Part shown: in pieces, positions 1-11,689 of the stretch | How positions within the stretch are numbered: position 1 is the stretch's first letter | Layout of the letters: each line of letters starts with the position of its first letter | DNA from: Prosapia bicincta | Lineage: Eukaryota; Arthropoda; Insecta; Hemiptera; Cercopidae | NCBI GenBank assembly: GCA_036971475.1 | Contig: JBAIZL010000005.1 | Span: 242,881,823 to 242,945,822, forward strand | Direction of reading: 5' to 3' | DNA length: 64,000 bases | Program-made: the position numbers and the translations under genes | The notes under the pieces: model-generated | The model's input: the letters and a program-made list of their open reading frames with translations, nothing else | Databases searched by the model: none | What the model was told of the DNA's origin: nothing

Positions 1-236
1 TAGTAGCTATTACAGTTGACTATTTTATCATCTGTGGTGGACATTAGTGAAAAGCCCCCAAGGTAACGTCAATCCTTCCACCATGTTGGGGGTCGCTCTT
101 TTGGGAAAAAGAGGCTACCATATGCCTAGACCATATAAACCCACGGTACGGAGAAACCAGCAACTTCAATACAAATATTTAGGTTACATTATCTGCTATA
201 TCGCTTTAATACATTAATTGTAACTGATAATATTAT
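1..236. other. unassigned AT-rich flank
   Basis: I see no gene here. The stretch lies beyond the stop codon of the Tc1/mariner remnant, so part of it may be that element's untranslated end, but I could not find a convincing terminal inverted repeat. Confidence 0.4.
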
Positions 237-1480
237 TTACAATGGTACAATGTCATCCGCATCAGATTCTTCACTGTCACTCTTAGATTTTCCATCACTG
301 CTACCGTCATTTTCAATTATTACACAGTACTTTTCAACTGCATGTCCACAGCACTGTCTTTCGTAATATTATTTTTTAAATTTTTAATACATGATTCCAA
401 CATTTTTTTCAAAAATCTGTACCAAGTTCACCTTACTTCTGTTCAACCATTGCTTTCACATTACGAATGTCATTCCTAACATTCTCTATAGCAATATGAT
501 TTTTTATTTTCTCCCAAATTAATCACATGGGATTCAAGGCTGGAGGTTAAGGTGGCAGTTTCAATACTTTATGATCGCGTTTCAATAAGCGATCGAAATA
601 ATACTCATTGTGACGTGACTTGTTCATTTAAACTAACTCATATAGTCCATATTTTAAGATCGCTTAAGATCATGGATTGTTTCTTTATTTTAGCCATGTC
701 ATCAATATTGACTTTCTGCTGTTTGAATTTTGAGTTACAACCTCTAATTTATTATGATAAGGACCCTTATTTACCAAAAAAATTGAGTTTTTTTGGATGA
801 TTTCTGGTTAGCTGGTTTTGAATTCATTTCTCATAGTTTTTCGCATTCACTGTAATAGCCTCCTGTTTTCTGATCTGCTCTAAAGACCAAAAGGGCCTTT
901 TCCACACCTCCTCTATCACTGTCAGTGTGGATTGTGATTAGTCTTGATCACTTTGGAAATATTTTTTTGTAGCTGTTAATAGATCCATCCTAAATTTGTG
1001 GTATGCTTCAAATGAATATTCAACTCATCTGAAAATATAATAGGTTTATTTTCCGCTGTATACTGTCCAATTTATTTAAATAGCATTCTCTTAAAGCTAT
1101 GCCATGTTTCTTGTTCATAATCTTCCTTTTATTTAAATTTTTTTTTTCTTAAAGCCCATAAAAATTTTGCATAAAGTTTCATGAGTGAAATTGAATTCCA
1201 ATTTCAGATATTCAAGCTTTTAAACTTTAAGTACATTCTTCAATGGTGGGAGCGCGTGATGAGTCATATGAAAATTAAGAACTATTTTTCATAATGCACA
1301 TTTTTGAAAATCATCGATGTTGACTTTAAAAATTTTTCTTGAACGAATTTTACCTGGTGTACTGAAGTATTCGTTTTCTCTTAGTCGTTTTCACCCTGCT
1401 AATAATTTCCTTAATGAATGAACAAATATTACACAAAGGTTTGCTGCACAATATTGAATTACCGAGCAAGACATGTTGGA
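237..1480 (-). pseudogene. decayed Tc1/mariner (IS630 family) DDE transposase
   Basis: Read on the minus strand with several frame changes, this region aligns in order with an IS630-Tc1-mariner transposase, the cut-and-paste enzyme that moves TA-flanked DNA transposons. From the N-terminal side I see STPGKIRSRK, then VNIDDFQKCAL (family form DDFDKCAIRR), HETLCKIFMGF (family ETLRKILK.MGF), NKPIIFSDEL with the first catalytic Asp, a degenerate PYHNK block where the second Asp is lost or unclear, SRKSILMTWLK, and VLKLPP followed by PALNPM and LIWEKIKNH, the third-motif region. The reading ends in an acidic Ser-rich tail (SDSEESDADDIVPL) before a stop at 237-239. Multiple stops and frameshifts show it is dead. 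The N-terminal helix-turn-helix is only partly readable. Subfamily (DD37-39D type) is an inference from motif spacing. Confidence 0.85.
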
Positions 1481-2384
1481 ACTTTCAGAAGATATGTTTT
1501 TACATACATTCATAATAACATGTTTAGTTTAGGTTCTGAGTGCCGCTCCTTAGCAGAACAGATCTCTTGTCTTCAGTTGTGGCCTATTTACTACTGAAAT
1601 ATACTGTTTTGGTCGATAGACTAAACACTGTCACATCAACTAAAACGATAATGAAACTAATTACTGTGTTGTGCATTCCCCCTCCATTGCTCCTTCACAC
1701 CATTTTTTCTCCCTACCATCGTTTCTCTACCAAAATCCTCTACTACGCACACTCTAACATAACTTTGACAGCCTGTACAAGAGTTTTTAGTTAGAATTTT
1801 AGTTGTCTTAAAAATTGAAAATTTTCAAATTTTGATAGAAATTAGTCTGTATTAAGAATAGAAAAAACATCAGTTTTACATTATAAAAATATAAAACATG
1901 TAGTGTAGCTACATTCAACTGGTTATAACACTTAGGCTGTTTTTATCAAGTTTGGTAAGTATATTTTAGGGACTACTTATTTTGATGTTTTTCTATTGTC
2001 TAAAAAAAATGAACAAAACCTGGGATGAAGCTACAAATAATCCCAGTTTTTACAATTATTTGCAAAGGTTAATTTTTTTAATGAAAGTAAACACATTTAT
2101 CAGGTATTTATACATTTCATTTTATTATAGAAAAGCCTTAAATATAAAGAAATAATTTGTTACTAAATTATCCTAAATTGATTGTTAGTATAGTAACTGG
2201 TTGTCGCTAACAACAGAGAGCCAGAGTTTAGGATAGGCAGAAAATTGTACACTATACAAGATGTTACCTTAATTTGTATACCCTATTTAATTTACATCAG
2301 TTTTTCAGAATTAAATTTTCTACTTATTTAATTTTAAAAAAAATACCATGATTAAATCTTTAAAAAAATGATTTTTACACTTTT
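1481..2384. other. AT-rich intergenic or intronic DNA, no gene seen
   Basis: Both strands carry only short frames without recognisable motifs. Homopolymer A/T runs dominate. It may include the 5' flank of the Tc1/mariner remnant. Confidence 0.4.
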
Positions 2385-3010
2385 GGTATTAACTTGGCAA
2401 GAAACCACTTACTGATATTTTTCAGTAGACCCGTTTCGCATTAGGCTAGCACATTATTCAATGTTTGAGTCATGGACAGACTGTTGCTCAGGTGTGTCGT
2501 GTTGGTGTGAGTCTGTGGTATATTGGTGTTCTGTGGTGTGTTATTGTTCATAGAGTAATTGTTAATTATGTGTTCAAATGTAGTATTTGTTTCTGAGTGT
2601 GTTTTGTTGCTTAGAATGTGTTGTGGATAATATTTGTTGTGTTTGTATATCTCATAATTTTCTGTTGTGTTTAGTTTGTTGCTTTTATTGATGCAGTGTA
2701 GGATTTTTAGATTGGTGTCTATGTTGGTGTGTGAGTATATTGTATTTTGTATGTGTAATGCAAACTTTGATTTGGGTTGTGTCTTTTTTATGTATTATAC
2801 GTTTTCTTTGTATCTTAAGATAAATGTCCCTGTTGTTCCTACGTAAAACCTGGGGTAGTTGTTACATGTAATCTTGTATACTCCTGCCCAGTCGTGTTTA
2901 TTCTGGTATGTTTTTGTACTGTGTAGGTGTTTTTTAATTGTGTTGGATGTTTTAAATGCTACTTTGTATTTAAGTTTGCGGAGCGAGGAAGCAAACACAA
3001 AAATACATAT
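2385..3010 (-). pseudogene. Penelope-like element C-terminus: GIY-YIG endonuclease and 3' end
   Basis: The minus strand encodes the linker and GIY-YIG nuclease of a Penelope-like retroelement. Visible blocks are KYKVAFKTSNTIKKHL, then AGVYKITCNNYPRFYVG (GIY and YIG half-motifs with a Cys between them) and ILRYKE. After an in-frame TAA the same frame continues with KSKFALHI, NIDTNLKILH and NYEIYKHNKYYPQHIL, the usual tail of the domain, and then a Thr/Asn-rich end. The endonuclease nicks target DNA to prime reverse transcription. The internal stop and missing reverse transcriptase mark it as a pseudogene. A related 5' unit follows at 3080-3400 on the same strand, so the whole looks like an internally deleted copy. 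The terminal 60-70 bases recur at 12940-13030, 15820-15900 and 16220-16320. Confidence 0.82.
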
Positions 3011-3079
3011 CACGACAACTCATCACAAAAAATAGCTTTCCTGCCATAATAGCTTCTGCCAAAAAAATTCTTCATTCGC

Positions 3080-3400
3080 TTAAGTAGCAGGAGCTGAGCT
3101 TGAGTATTTGGGTTGTGCTTTGTATCCAGACATCACTTTTTCTAATGACATAAAAGCATTTGTTGATTCCATCTTCGTGTGAGCTACTAGTAATCACTAA
3201 ACGCTTTTAAATGTATTAAACTTGTCTGTAGTAGAACTTACTTTGCTTATTGAGTACGGCCGTTTCGGGAGATGTGTCCCTTTGTCAACTCAGACAGTAA
3301 CTCTGAGTTTAAGGCTCAGTAAGTAAGGAGTTTAAGAAAGTAAGTGCTACTATAGACAAGTTTAAAACGCTTAAAAGTATTTAGTGACATAAAAGCTTCA
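3080..3400 (-). mobile_element. 5' unit of a Penelope-like element with short start ORF
   Basis: On the minus strand a repeated leader ends at an ATG at 3170-3172, opening a 30-codon frame that begins MESTNAFMSLEKVM and stops at 3080-3082. The leader (GGGA, CACATC, TCCC, GAAACGGCCGT and then an AAGTAAG stretch) recurs at 11700-12030, 12690-12850, 15480-15740 and 31530-31700. In three of these the same GATGGAATCAAC start context follows. Its position upstream of GIY-YIG remnants suggests it is the 5' or pseudo-LTR part of the same PLE family. That assignment is inference from repeated proximity. Confidence 0.6.
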
Positions 3401-5346
3401 GAATGTGAAGTTATGACATTGACTGTTAAGTCTTCTTCTTTGCTGTCACTACATTCTTGATTTTCTGGCTCTTGCAGTGAAGATACAATGTCATTATCAT
3501 CCAGGATTTCATAACACGTCATTTTTATCAAGATCCAACAATTCAACAGCGTCTGTTTCGTCACAATCTTGAAAACCTGGAACCGACTGGCATAACATAA
3601 CCACTTTTCTCACAGAAAATTTATTCCTTGCTTTCATTAAGCCCTAGAATAAGATTTGTTACATGAAAGAATTACACCCTTACAAGCATAGAAAACCACT
3701 ATAAACTGTATTTTTTGGTTGTCTATCATCTCAAAATTAACTGAATTGGTTTTTTCTGGTGTGTGATGGTTAAAGGGAAGATGTCCTCAAGTTTCATTCA
3801 AATATATCTGCACATTTAACAATATTACAAAATTAACTAAAGAAGCGGGGATTTCCCGCAGCGGGTGTAACGGAAGAAGCGTTTGGATTATTCACACTCT
3901 ACTGTAAATGCTTTTTACATGCTGGTGGACTGTCTTATCTGGTTACAGAGAGTACTTTGTAGTTGAATACTTATACATAGTAAAAAACTTTAGTTTTAGT
4001 AAGACGAGTGCGTAGAAAGTTAAATTAGCAGAGCTATAGCTCAAAGAAGTAGTGTAGAAGGTTTGATATTTTACTTTATCACATTACTCACTTAAACATT
4101 AAATGTAAGGACTTTGTGTTTCTTAGTACTACAGACTTGATAAAGGGAACAAATCAGTTGCTAAAACGTAGCATAAAATATATAAACTTGACATTCAACT
4201 GGCTTGTCATTTGCTCAATATATAACAATGATTTGAGTGGTTGGAGGTTCTATTAGCCTCTTGAAACATATTTATTTACTCGAGTGACTGCGATGATTGG
4301 CCTCTTGTGCTTTAAACATACTACTTGTAGATAGTATATCCTTTTACATGCAGGTGGACCGCCTTATCTTTTACAGAGAGCATTTTGTAGTTGAATAGTT
4401 ATACATAATAATAAACTATAGTTGTATTCCTAGTGGCACAAAACATCGTAGCTGTATACTTGTAAACATTAAAGAACCTAGTTGTTTCAAATAGTTGTAG
4501 AAACTCATAAAGTCCAAGGGTATTACTGGACTGGCTACAGGAATGGGTTTGGTAAACTAAACAAATATTATACATGTGAAGACAAGATACAAAGAATTAG
4601 TATTAGAAGTCCTGGTAGTCAAGATTTTCTCATTCAATACAGACAAATTTTGTAATAATTCTAGTGTAAAATATAATTTTGGTAAATACTATTTTAAAAT
4701 TCGATTATCCTATAGTGAATGGGAGTTCTATAAAACCTAAATGTGATAAATAGCTCCGTAGATCTTTATTAGTATATTAGAGTTATAGGTGTATGTGTAT
4801 AATTATATTAATTTGTTTAGTAGTATAAATTTGTGAAATGAAATTTAAAAAATAACTTTAAAAAATAATCAAGAAATTACAACTTTGTAAAGGCATTCAT
4901 AGTGAACAAAAAAATACACTATACCATTTAATTATAGGTTTTAAATACAGAATATTTCTGTAATTTTGAGGATAAGAAGAATTTTCAAAGTTTTCGTCAA
5001 TCTTAAAAGTACCACTTACGTGAACAAAATAACTATAGGATAATTTTGTATCCAAATAAAAATACACAATTTTCTCTAATTTATGAGAATACTTTAAAAG
5101 TTTTTGAAGTTTGTATAATACTTTTATACTTTTTATTTAAAATTTATTTAAGTAGTTGATAAAAACAAACTAATTGTATCTTGTAATTGGTATTTTTATA
5201 TAACTTGCAGTTATGTTTCTTTATTTCACTAAACAAATACTGTAATATAAGTGCACATTGTGTTATAAGGGACACAATATCTTATTCTAATAGCTTTTTA
5301 CAAACTTCATAAATATTAATTTGAGTATTTTTCATAACATTTCCAG
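3401..5346. other. noncoding AT-rich DNA with an imperfect direct repeat
   Basis: Two roughly 90-base stretches, near 3912-4000 and 4341-4430, share the order TTTTACATGC, GGTGGAC, CTTATC, TACAGAGAG and TTTGTAGTTGAATA, so they are diverged direct repeats of an unknown element. I found no upstream cadherin exon here, though a short one could be missed. Confidence 0.5.
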
Positions 5347-5524
5347 GTTACAGTAAAGGTTGTCAACAGTTCATCTGAAACCCAAACACCCACTTTCACT
5401 AAATCTCTACAAATTTTTCATGTTACTGAGGAAACCACTGATGTCCATATTATTCCAGATATAATATTTCCTACAGAAAAATCCCAATGCTCTTTTGCAA
5501 TTAAAAGCCAAAGCCCAGAAGGAG
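5347..5524 (+). CDS. cadherin-superfamily gene, exon a (partial gene)
   Basis: An AG acceptor at 5345-5346 and a GTAAGT donor at 5525 bound an open exon of 178 nt, read in phase 0 at its start and leaving one base at its end. It encodes VTVKVVN and TPTF, the last strand and linker of one cadherin repeat, followed by VTEETTDV and CSFAIKSQSPEG, the start of the next. Cadherin repeats are extracellular beta-sandwich domains that mediate adhesion and normally bind calcium at their junctions. The junction here lacks the usual DxNDNxP acidic set (VNSSSETQTPTF instead), so calcium binding at this linker is doubtful. The exon joins 10963-11285 in frame. The gene's earlier exons are not visible. Confidence 0.72.
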
Positions 5525-5749
5525 GTAAGTCATACAAGGAATTTACTAATAACAAAGTCGTCTGAAGTAAAAAGCCCTTAACAAGATATTACTACCTTCT
5601 GAAACAGATTATTAAAGCTAGAATATAATAAATATTTTATAAACATTTGTTGTGATGTTTACATGTTTTTTACTGAAGTAACAAGTAAGACACTAAACTC
5701 CTCACAGTATCAACAGGTAGCCCTGTACCGGTGATTTAAACGTATCCCA

Positions 5750-5808
5750 GTGAGATAATTTAAAAGTAAACATTAAATACAGTTACACACACACACACAC
5801 CCATACAC

Positions 5809-5847
<39 letters not shown>

Positions 5848-6230
5848 AATACATATACACACAGGCACACATACACACACACACATACGAAGTTCCCAGA
5901 TTTACAAACTTTTGCCATAAAATAGTTTACTACGATGTTTAATTATTTTTATCATGATTTTTTATTATAAGTGTTGACATTTCTACAATATGAGATAATT
6001 TAAAAGTAAACATTAAACACAGTTACACACACACACGCCCATACACACACACATACACACACACACCCATACACACATACATACACACACACACACAAAC
6101 AAATACATACACACACAGGCACACATACACATACGAAGTTCCCAGATTTACAAACTTTTGCCATAAAATAGTCTACTACGATGTTTAATTATTTTTATCA
6201 TGATTTTTTATTATAAATGTTGACATTTCT
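5750..6230. repeat. tandem duplication of about 235 bp around CA microsatellites
   Basis: Two consecutive copies (about 5752-5990 and 5991-6230) share a GAGATAATTTAAAAGTAAAC start, an internal (CA)n tract of differing length, and a CGAAGTTCCCAGATTTAC to GACATTTCTACAATA end. Differences are few outside the microsatellite, so the duplication is fairly recent. It lies in the first visible cadherin intron. Confidence 0.85.
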
Positions 6231-7640
6231 ACAATAATGTTGATCATTTTAGGAGATTTTTTTGAATATTCCTATTAGTATCATGCTTTAGAGATGCCCC
6301 TTATACCTTTTTCAGTTTAATATCGTATGATTTTATTCCTTTTTATTTCTGTTAAATTTTTTTTTACATATATTTTCAAAATTCTCTCATTACATACTAA
6401 ATTATCTTTGCATGAAATTTAAACTCTAAATGAAAAACATTGAACAAACCTGCGTAATAAATGTGTAAATTAGTTACTAGATATTTGACTATTAAAACAA
6501 ATACACTATCCACAGCATAGTGTGATCATGTTTAATGTTATCATTCGGTTATTATTATCCTTTCACTTAAAGATAGACAAGGAATCATGAAAATAAATTG
6601 TAATTGAGTCGCTTATTGTAATAATCTCTTCGCCTATTGTTATAATTTAATTTCTCATGCAATAAAATATACATTGACTAGCACAGTAATTCGGAGTCAG
6701 TTATGGATTTAGAATTTGCTGGTATGTACTAGATTTGCTCAGTACCACTGTTACTGGAGTATTGCACTACTAATGTATCTTTCATTTGACTGCCATCAGT
6801 TTATTTATTTATATACCCATGACGGCTAACATTTCCAGTGTAATGTGTCTCAGTGCCACAAGTAGATAAACTTTAACCAGTTTTGAAAGTAAATTTTTTA
6901 CCATTGCAATGTTAATTTTCACCATGATCACTTTTTAGAAGACTTGAATGCATGCTTTGGGTACACTAAGATATTGATGAGGTATATTAATCAGCATAAT
7001 CTACAAAAAAACAATTCAGTCACGATGTTTACATAAAATTTCAAAAAATGGGTATCTTGCTATTACTCATATTTTAACAAAGTACTCATATTTTAACAGA
7101 GTACTCATATTTTAAAATCCTAGTTCCGATGTTTTGATAGAATCTCATCTAGCATTGAGGAAGGTGAACCAAACAACTGTAGAAGAGCGACATCAACTCA
7201 AAAGTCGCTCTTTAACTTCTCTTTCAGCAGATTCATGGAACTAGAAGCTTATAATCATACTTTCAGGCTCCAAAAGCATCTAACTGATGATCTTTGGCTT
7301 GGTTATTTGTTCTGCAGAGACATAAAGGGGAAGATTATCCAGTATCCATAACCTGATTAGGTCTCATTTCTTTAGATCAATTGAGGTAAATGCTATATTG
7401 TATGCAGGAAAAGCCAAATGTGGTATTAAAAATTTTAATTCTGCTAATAATTGCAAATAATAATAAACATAACCTAATAAAAATATATAGACCTGGTCTA
7501 CACAATTAATATAAAGCTTGTAACTTCTGTTTTTTAGATAACCATTCACAATGACCTTTTATTCTGCAATTATTAATTATAATTTTCATAACTAATAAAA
7601 TATATCTTTTTCTTTAAAACCAATTAAAGCAGGAGTCTAT
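6231..7640. other. intronic DNA, no further feature seen
   Basis: This is AT-rich sequence between cadherin exons a and b. A near-perfect inverted motif around GAGCGAC and GTCGCTC at about 7183-7211 is the only small structure I noticed. Confidence 0.4.
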
Positions 7641-7648
7641 CCTAAAAC

Positions 7649-8211
7649 CAAGGGTGGCTCCAGGATAGACTTTCTAGGAGGCACTATGGCAGGAAAAGAT
7701 GGGGTGGTTTGGGCCAAATAACTTTCAAAAATAAGGCCTGAATGTAAAATTTTAGGCTATTTCTTGTAATTAAAAAAATCACATGAAATTTGGCAATTAA
7801 AACATGCATTTTATCTACTTTACATAGATATCAAAATTATTATTTTGTATATAGTACAAAATATTGTTTAACTTTCATCATAGCGATGAGGACAATGCAG
7901 TTTCGTAGTACACAGACTTAGTATAGCCAAGCCGGTACAGAACTAGTGCGCAACTTGTAATAAGCCAGTGTTGTTTATGCTGAGTGAAACTATAAATGTT
8001 ATCAGATGAATTTATACACATAGCCTGATATAAATGTAAAAACAATATACATTGCTTTAAAATAAAAGTCAAATGAAAAATACATTTTTATAAGTAAACT
8101 GGGATACATTTAAATGTGTTTTGAATATGAAAAATATATTTCTAAAAAAAATAGTACCCAAGTTCTTGGGGGGAGGATTGCCCCTACTGCCCCTCTCCTG
8201 GGCCGCCCTTA
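7649..8211. mobile_element. hAT-type nonautonomous DNA transposon with 8-bp TSD
   Basis: The 563-bp element starts CAAGGGTGGCTCCAGGATAG. Its other end, read inward on the minus strand, is TAAGGGCGGCCCAGGAGAGG, giving imperfect terminal inverted repeats of hAT style. It is flanked on both sides by the identical octamer CCTAAAAC (7641-7648 and 8212-8219), the target duplication length typical of hAT elements. No transposase is encoded, so it would depend on an enzyme supplied elsewhere. It sits in the first visible cadherin intron. Confidence 0.85.
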
Positions 8212-8219
8212 CCTAAAAC

Positions 8220-9264
8220 AAGAAATATCTTGGAAAATGAACACTAAACTAAGGAAAAGCTGGTTAAATTATTTTCCTCATATATGATATGGCAATACCA
8301 ATTGTTAATTAATAACTAAAACGTTTTTCTAAAATATATTTATTTGAAATGTACAATATATTTGAAAGGTGTATTAAATTTCTTACTATGATTAATCAAA
8401 CATTTCCTACCCACCTCATATGCATTTCAGTTAATAAGAAACAAAGACATGTCTAAGAAATAACTCGTGTCAGAGAGATAATGAAAAAATTATAAGGTTT
8501 CAGTTACTCCAATTTGAAAATAAAACAAAATTAGGAGTCAGTTAGTTAGAACTAAAACAATGATACCCTGTTTATATATTCTCTGGTCGTTGTCGTAATT
8601 TGTATTTTTGTTAAATCAGTATGCAGACATTATAAACTATGTAAATGTAAACCAATTACATATAAACATGATAAATAATCACATTGCAGTTAGATACATA
8701 TTTATGGACATGCACAACACAATGTCTTGAATAGCAACTAACTAAATATATAGCGCGAGATCTCTCACAATATCTGATTGGTAATATCATGGCGTTTGTG
8801 ACCTTATTTGATATTCCTATCATGTAAAGGTTGAATATGATTGAAAGCCTTTTCTTATGTCATCACTCTTCATTTAGTGACCAATTTGTGAAATAATTAA
8901 AACTTTGCTGAATTTTGTAAGGGAGAAATAAGTTACTCAGAATTAGGTCAGAAAATCAGTTAATATTTAATAAGATTTTTACTACAAACTCCATTTACAT
9001 TTTTAAATTTTCCTGTCTAAAAAAGAGGTTAAGTTTGTATGTAGCATGTATTTTAGTAAACTTTAGATTTTTTTCTTCAGTATTATACATTGTTTTAATG
9101 AAGTATATATTTATCTAACTTCATAACTTAAATTTTATTCTAGTTTGTAGCTAAATTTACGAATAAAATTTTTGTATAACTTATTTTTGCAAAACTATGT
9201 GAATGATTTATATCCCATTTCATATTATAATATAAATCAAGTATAACTGTATAAATCAAGTGTG
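8220..9264. other. intronic DNA, no feature seen
   Basis: AT-rich intron sequence without recognisable coding, repeat or RNA structure. Confidence 0.4.
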
Positions 9265-9268
9265 CCGT

Positions 9269-9533
9269 AATGTTTAATTTAAATAAATAAAACTCTATAT
9301 CATAAATAACTTTTTCATTTATTTATCACCTTATGACAATTCAGTTGCACAGTAATCGTCCTCAAAGGTAATTTACAAAAAAAAACTACCTTTATTGATT
9401 TTGTAAAGTAGTTTATTTTGTAAATTACTGCTGAGGATGATTGTGGTGCAGTTGAAATGTACGTAAGGTGATAATTAAATGAAAAATGTATTTGTGATAA
9501 AGAGGTTTTATTTATTTGAATTAAATCAAGTAC
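9269..9533. mobile_element. PLE-type foldback with hammerhead-like motifs in both arms
   Basis: Two arms of about 115-125 bp (9269-9385 and 9410-9533) are imperfect inverted copies around a short A/T-rich centre. Reading outward, each arm carries a TGAGGA core, a hairpin, GAA(A/T), a TGTNC(A/G) stretch, TA, then AGGTGA. In the right arm these are CTGAGGA at 9431-9437, stem GATTG with CAGTT, and GAAA at 9454-9457. In the left arm the 5' flank TTACCT can pair with AGGTGA. The outer ends resemble the PLE end at 51420-51535. Confidence 0.7.
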
Positions 9534-9597
9534 ATGATCAAATGTAATTTCTTCATTTTACAAGTTTTTGTATGAGTTTAAAATAACTATATATAAC

Positions 9598-9602
9598 TAT
9601 AA

Positions 9603-9679
<77 letters not shown>
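9598..9679. repeat. compound (AC)n(AT)n microsatellite
   Basis: A CA-type dinucleotide tract runs directly into an AT dinucleotide tract, uninterrupted. Confidence 0.95.
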
Positions 9680-9680
<1 letters not shown>

Positions 9681-10962
9681 TCTCAAAAACTTTAAAATGT
9701 TTCAGCTCTATAATAGTTTCCTTCTCCTTTCAGGAGTAAGAGAGTGGATGGATAATATTTGTAGAATTTAAGATTATTTTTGAGGATTTGATACCACATG
9801 GTTCACATGCATCTTATTAACTGTTAAAAGATTTCCTTGATCTTCTCTTAGTTTCAGTATTTTTATTTTGTGTAAAATTCATTGTGATTACATATTTTTA
9901 ATTGTTCTTGATTTATGAGCATTCAGCATTTAAAAACAATTTTTTACAATGATAATTATTATTTAAAATTTAAAAAATAACTAGTTTTTCTGTTTTTTTT
10001 CTATTTTTTTCAACTATGATGGCTAATTGATAACGCAACTAACCTGGTTATTGATATAAAAACTCAAGTAATACATATAGTGTTATCAAGTATAATTTAT
10101 TTTATTTTAAATATCTGTAGCCAAAACTAAGAAAAAATAAAATGATAGCTGCAAATAATATCTGAAAACATACAGTAAACCAGATATGTGTAATTCAAAT
10201 CTTACTTTGCAAATGATTTAAGAATAGCCACACATTCATTTACTAACTGTAATAGCCAAACATGTGGCATTGTTTAATTCCTAAAGAATATATTTAGACC
10301 CTACATATTTGTTATTTGACTACTAATTATTACTCAGTTATTTGTCATATTTCAGTTGAAAATTTTGAAAATATGAAATACAATATTAACTTGAATAATT
10401 ACCTTTATCTAGATTTGAAGATAGTAGTGAGACGTTTTATATTGTATGTTTAAATCTTTAACTTTAGCTACTATTTATAAATTTACATATATTAAAGTGA
10501 ATAAGATATTTTATAGATTTTTTGTCAACTATTCGCAGATGAAATTGAATGTCATATGTTTTTAATAAGATGATGCTCAACATTTGTACATCACATGGCA
10601 TCCTCTTTATAATGTTATTAGACTCCTGAAAAGGATGAGATAAGGTGTCAAAACTTTGAATATTGTATTTAAAACACGTATTAAATTGTTTATAATTAGA
10701 CAAGAAAACCCATATTGAATTTTAGCTATAGACTAACAAAAATATCGAAATCTCGTTGCTGTTCTTGACGAGCTGGTTGTTACTTACTTATTACACTTTT
10801 GCTTTAGCAAAAGTGTAATAAGGATACAAAAATATGTAAGAGATTTTTTACAGTTATTTTCATTTGGTTGACATCAGCAATAAGTGTACTTTTAAAATGA
10901 GACCAAACAAAATAAACTTATTACCATTAAAATAATTTTCATTTTCTAATTTTTTTTCTTAG
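9680..10962. other. intronic DNA containing a perfect short hairpin
   Basis: AT-rich sequence. The one distinct structure is a perfect 16-bp stem with a two-base TT loop at 10788-10821. Otherwise nothing is recognisable up to the acceptor of exon b. Confidence 0.5.
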
Positions 10963-11285
10963 ATTTTTTCTCAATATCAGACATTTCGGGCATAATTACT
11001 ATTATCAACAAAATAGACCGTGAAGCTGATATTTTTGCTGAGATGGTACAAGCTGCTATAACGTTAAATCTTCAAATTGTCTGCTCATCATCTTCAAGTA
11101 ATAATATTCAAGGATTAACTGTAACTGGAAACATCCTAAATAATCCACTACAGACAACATTGATAATATATATAGATGACATCAATGATAATGCACCAAA
11201 TTTCGGTACTGCGAAGATGACAGTTGGCTATCCCACAAAAGAGTTGGCTGTGAGGCTTCAGCCCAAAGCTATTGCTACTGTTAAA
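10963..11285 (+). CDS. cadherin-superfamily gene, exon b
   Basis: The exon follows a pyrimidine-rich tract and AG at 10961-10962 and ends at a GTAAGA donor. The single base left by exon a plus its first two bases makes a codon, and 323 nt then bring the frame back to phase 0. It encodes the core of one cadherin repeat: FFSISDISGIITI (the F.I....G.I.. strand), IDREAD (the LDRE calcium motif) and IYIDDINDNAPNF, a full DxNDNxPxF inter-repeat linker, followed by the first strand of the next repeat (MTVGYPTKEL, AIATVK). Cadherin membership rests on this exon above all. An Ile/Thr-rich stretch with five consecutive Ser lies between IDRE and the linker. Confidence 0.9.
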
Positions 11286-11689
11286 GTAAGATATTTTACA
11301 AGAATTATTTACACCAGTACCAAAGATAAAAAGCTATAAAGAAATGTATGAGTCAATTATTGTAAATGAGTTCATGAGTAATATATTCAGTTATTCTGAA
11401 TAATATAAACACTATAAGTTGTATTTACTACACAGTTGTTTATAAAATATAGTGTTTAAGTTGTTATGACTGTCATTGGATTACAAAAATAATTTTATTT
11501 GTCATTAATTGAAATATGCAATTTATTTGGAAGCAGTTTTACTCTAAATTTGGTTTGTGGTATATGAAGTACTACTTATTTTATTTTTCATATTTTAAAA
11601 ATATTATTTTAAAAGCAAAACACATTTAATACACCATTTTCCAATTAAAATAACTGTCTATTGATTTTGTTTAAATGAAGAACAAAAGT
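11286..11689. other. intronic DNA, no feature seen
   Basis: AT-rich intron sequence with no recognisable structure. Confidence 0.4.

Noticed and set aside
2385..2470. Hammerhead motif in the 3' end of the 2.4/15.8/16.2-kb PLE family
   Set aside because: GCGAAACGGGTCT resembles the GAAA part, but the upstream word is CTGACCTA rather than CTGANGA and the stems do not pair consistently among copies.
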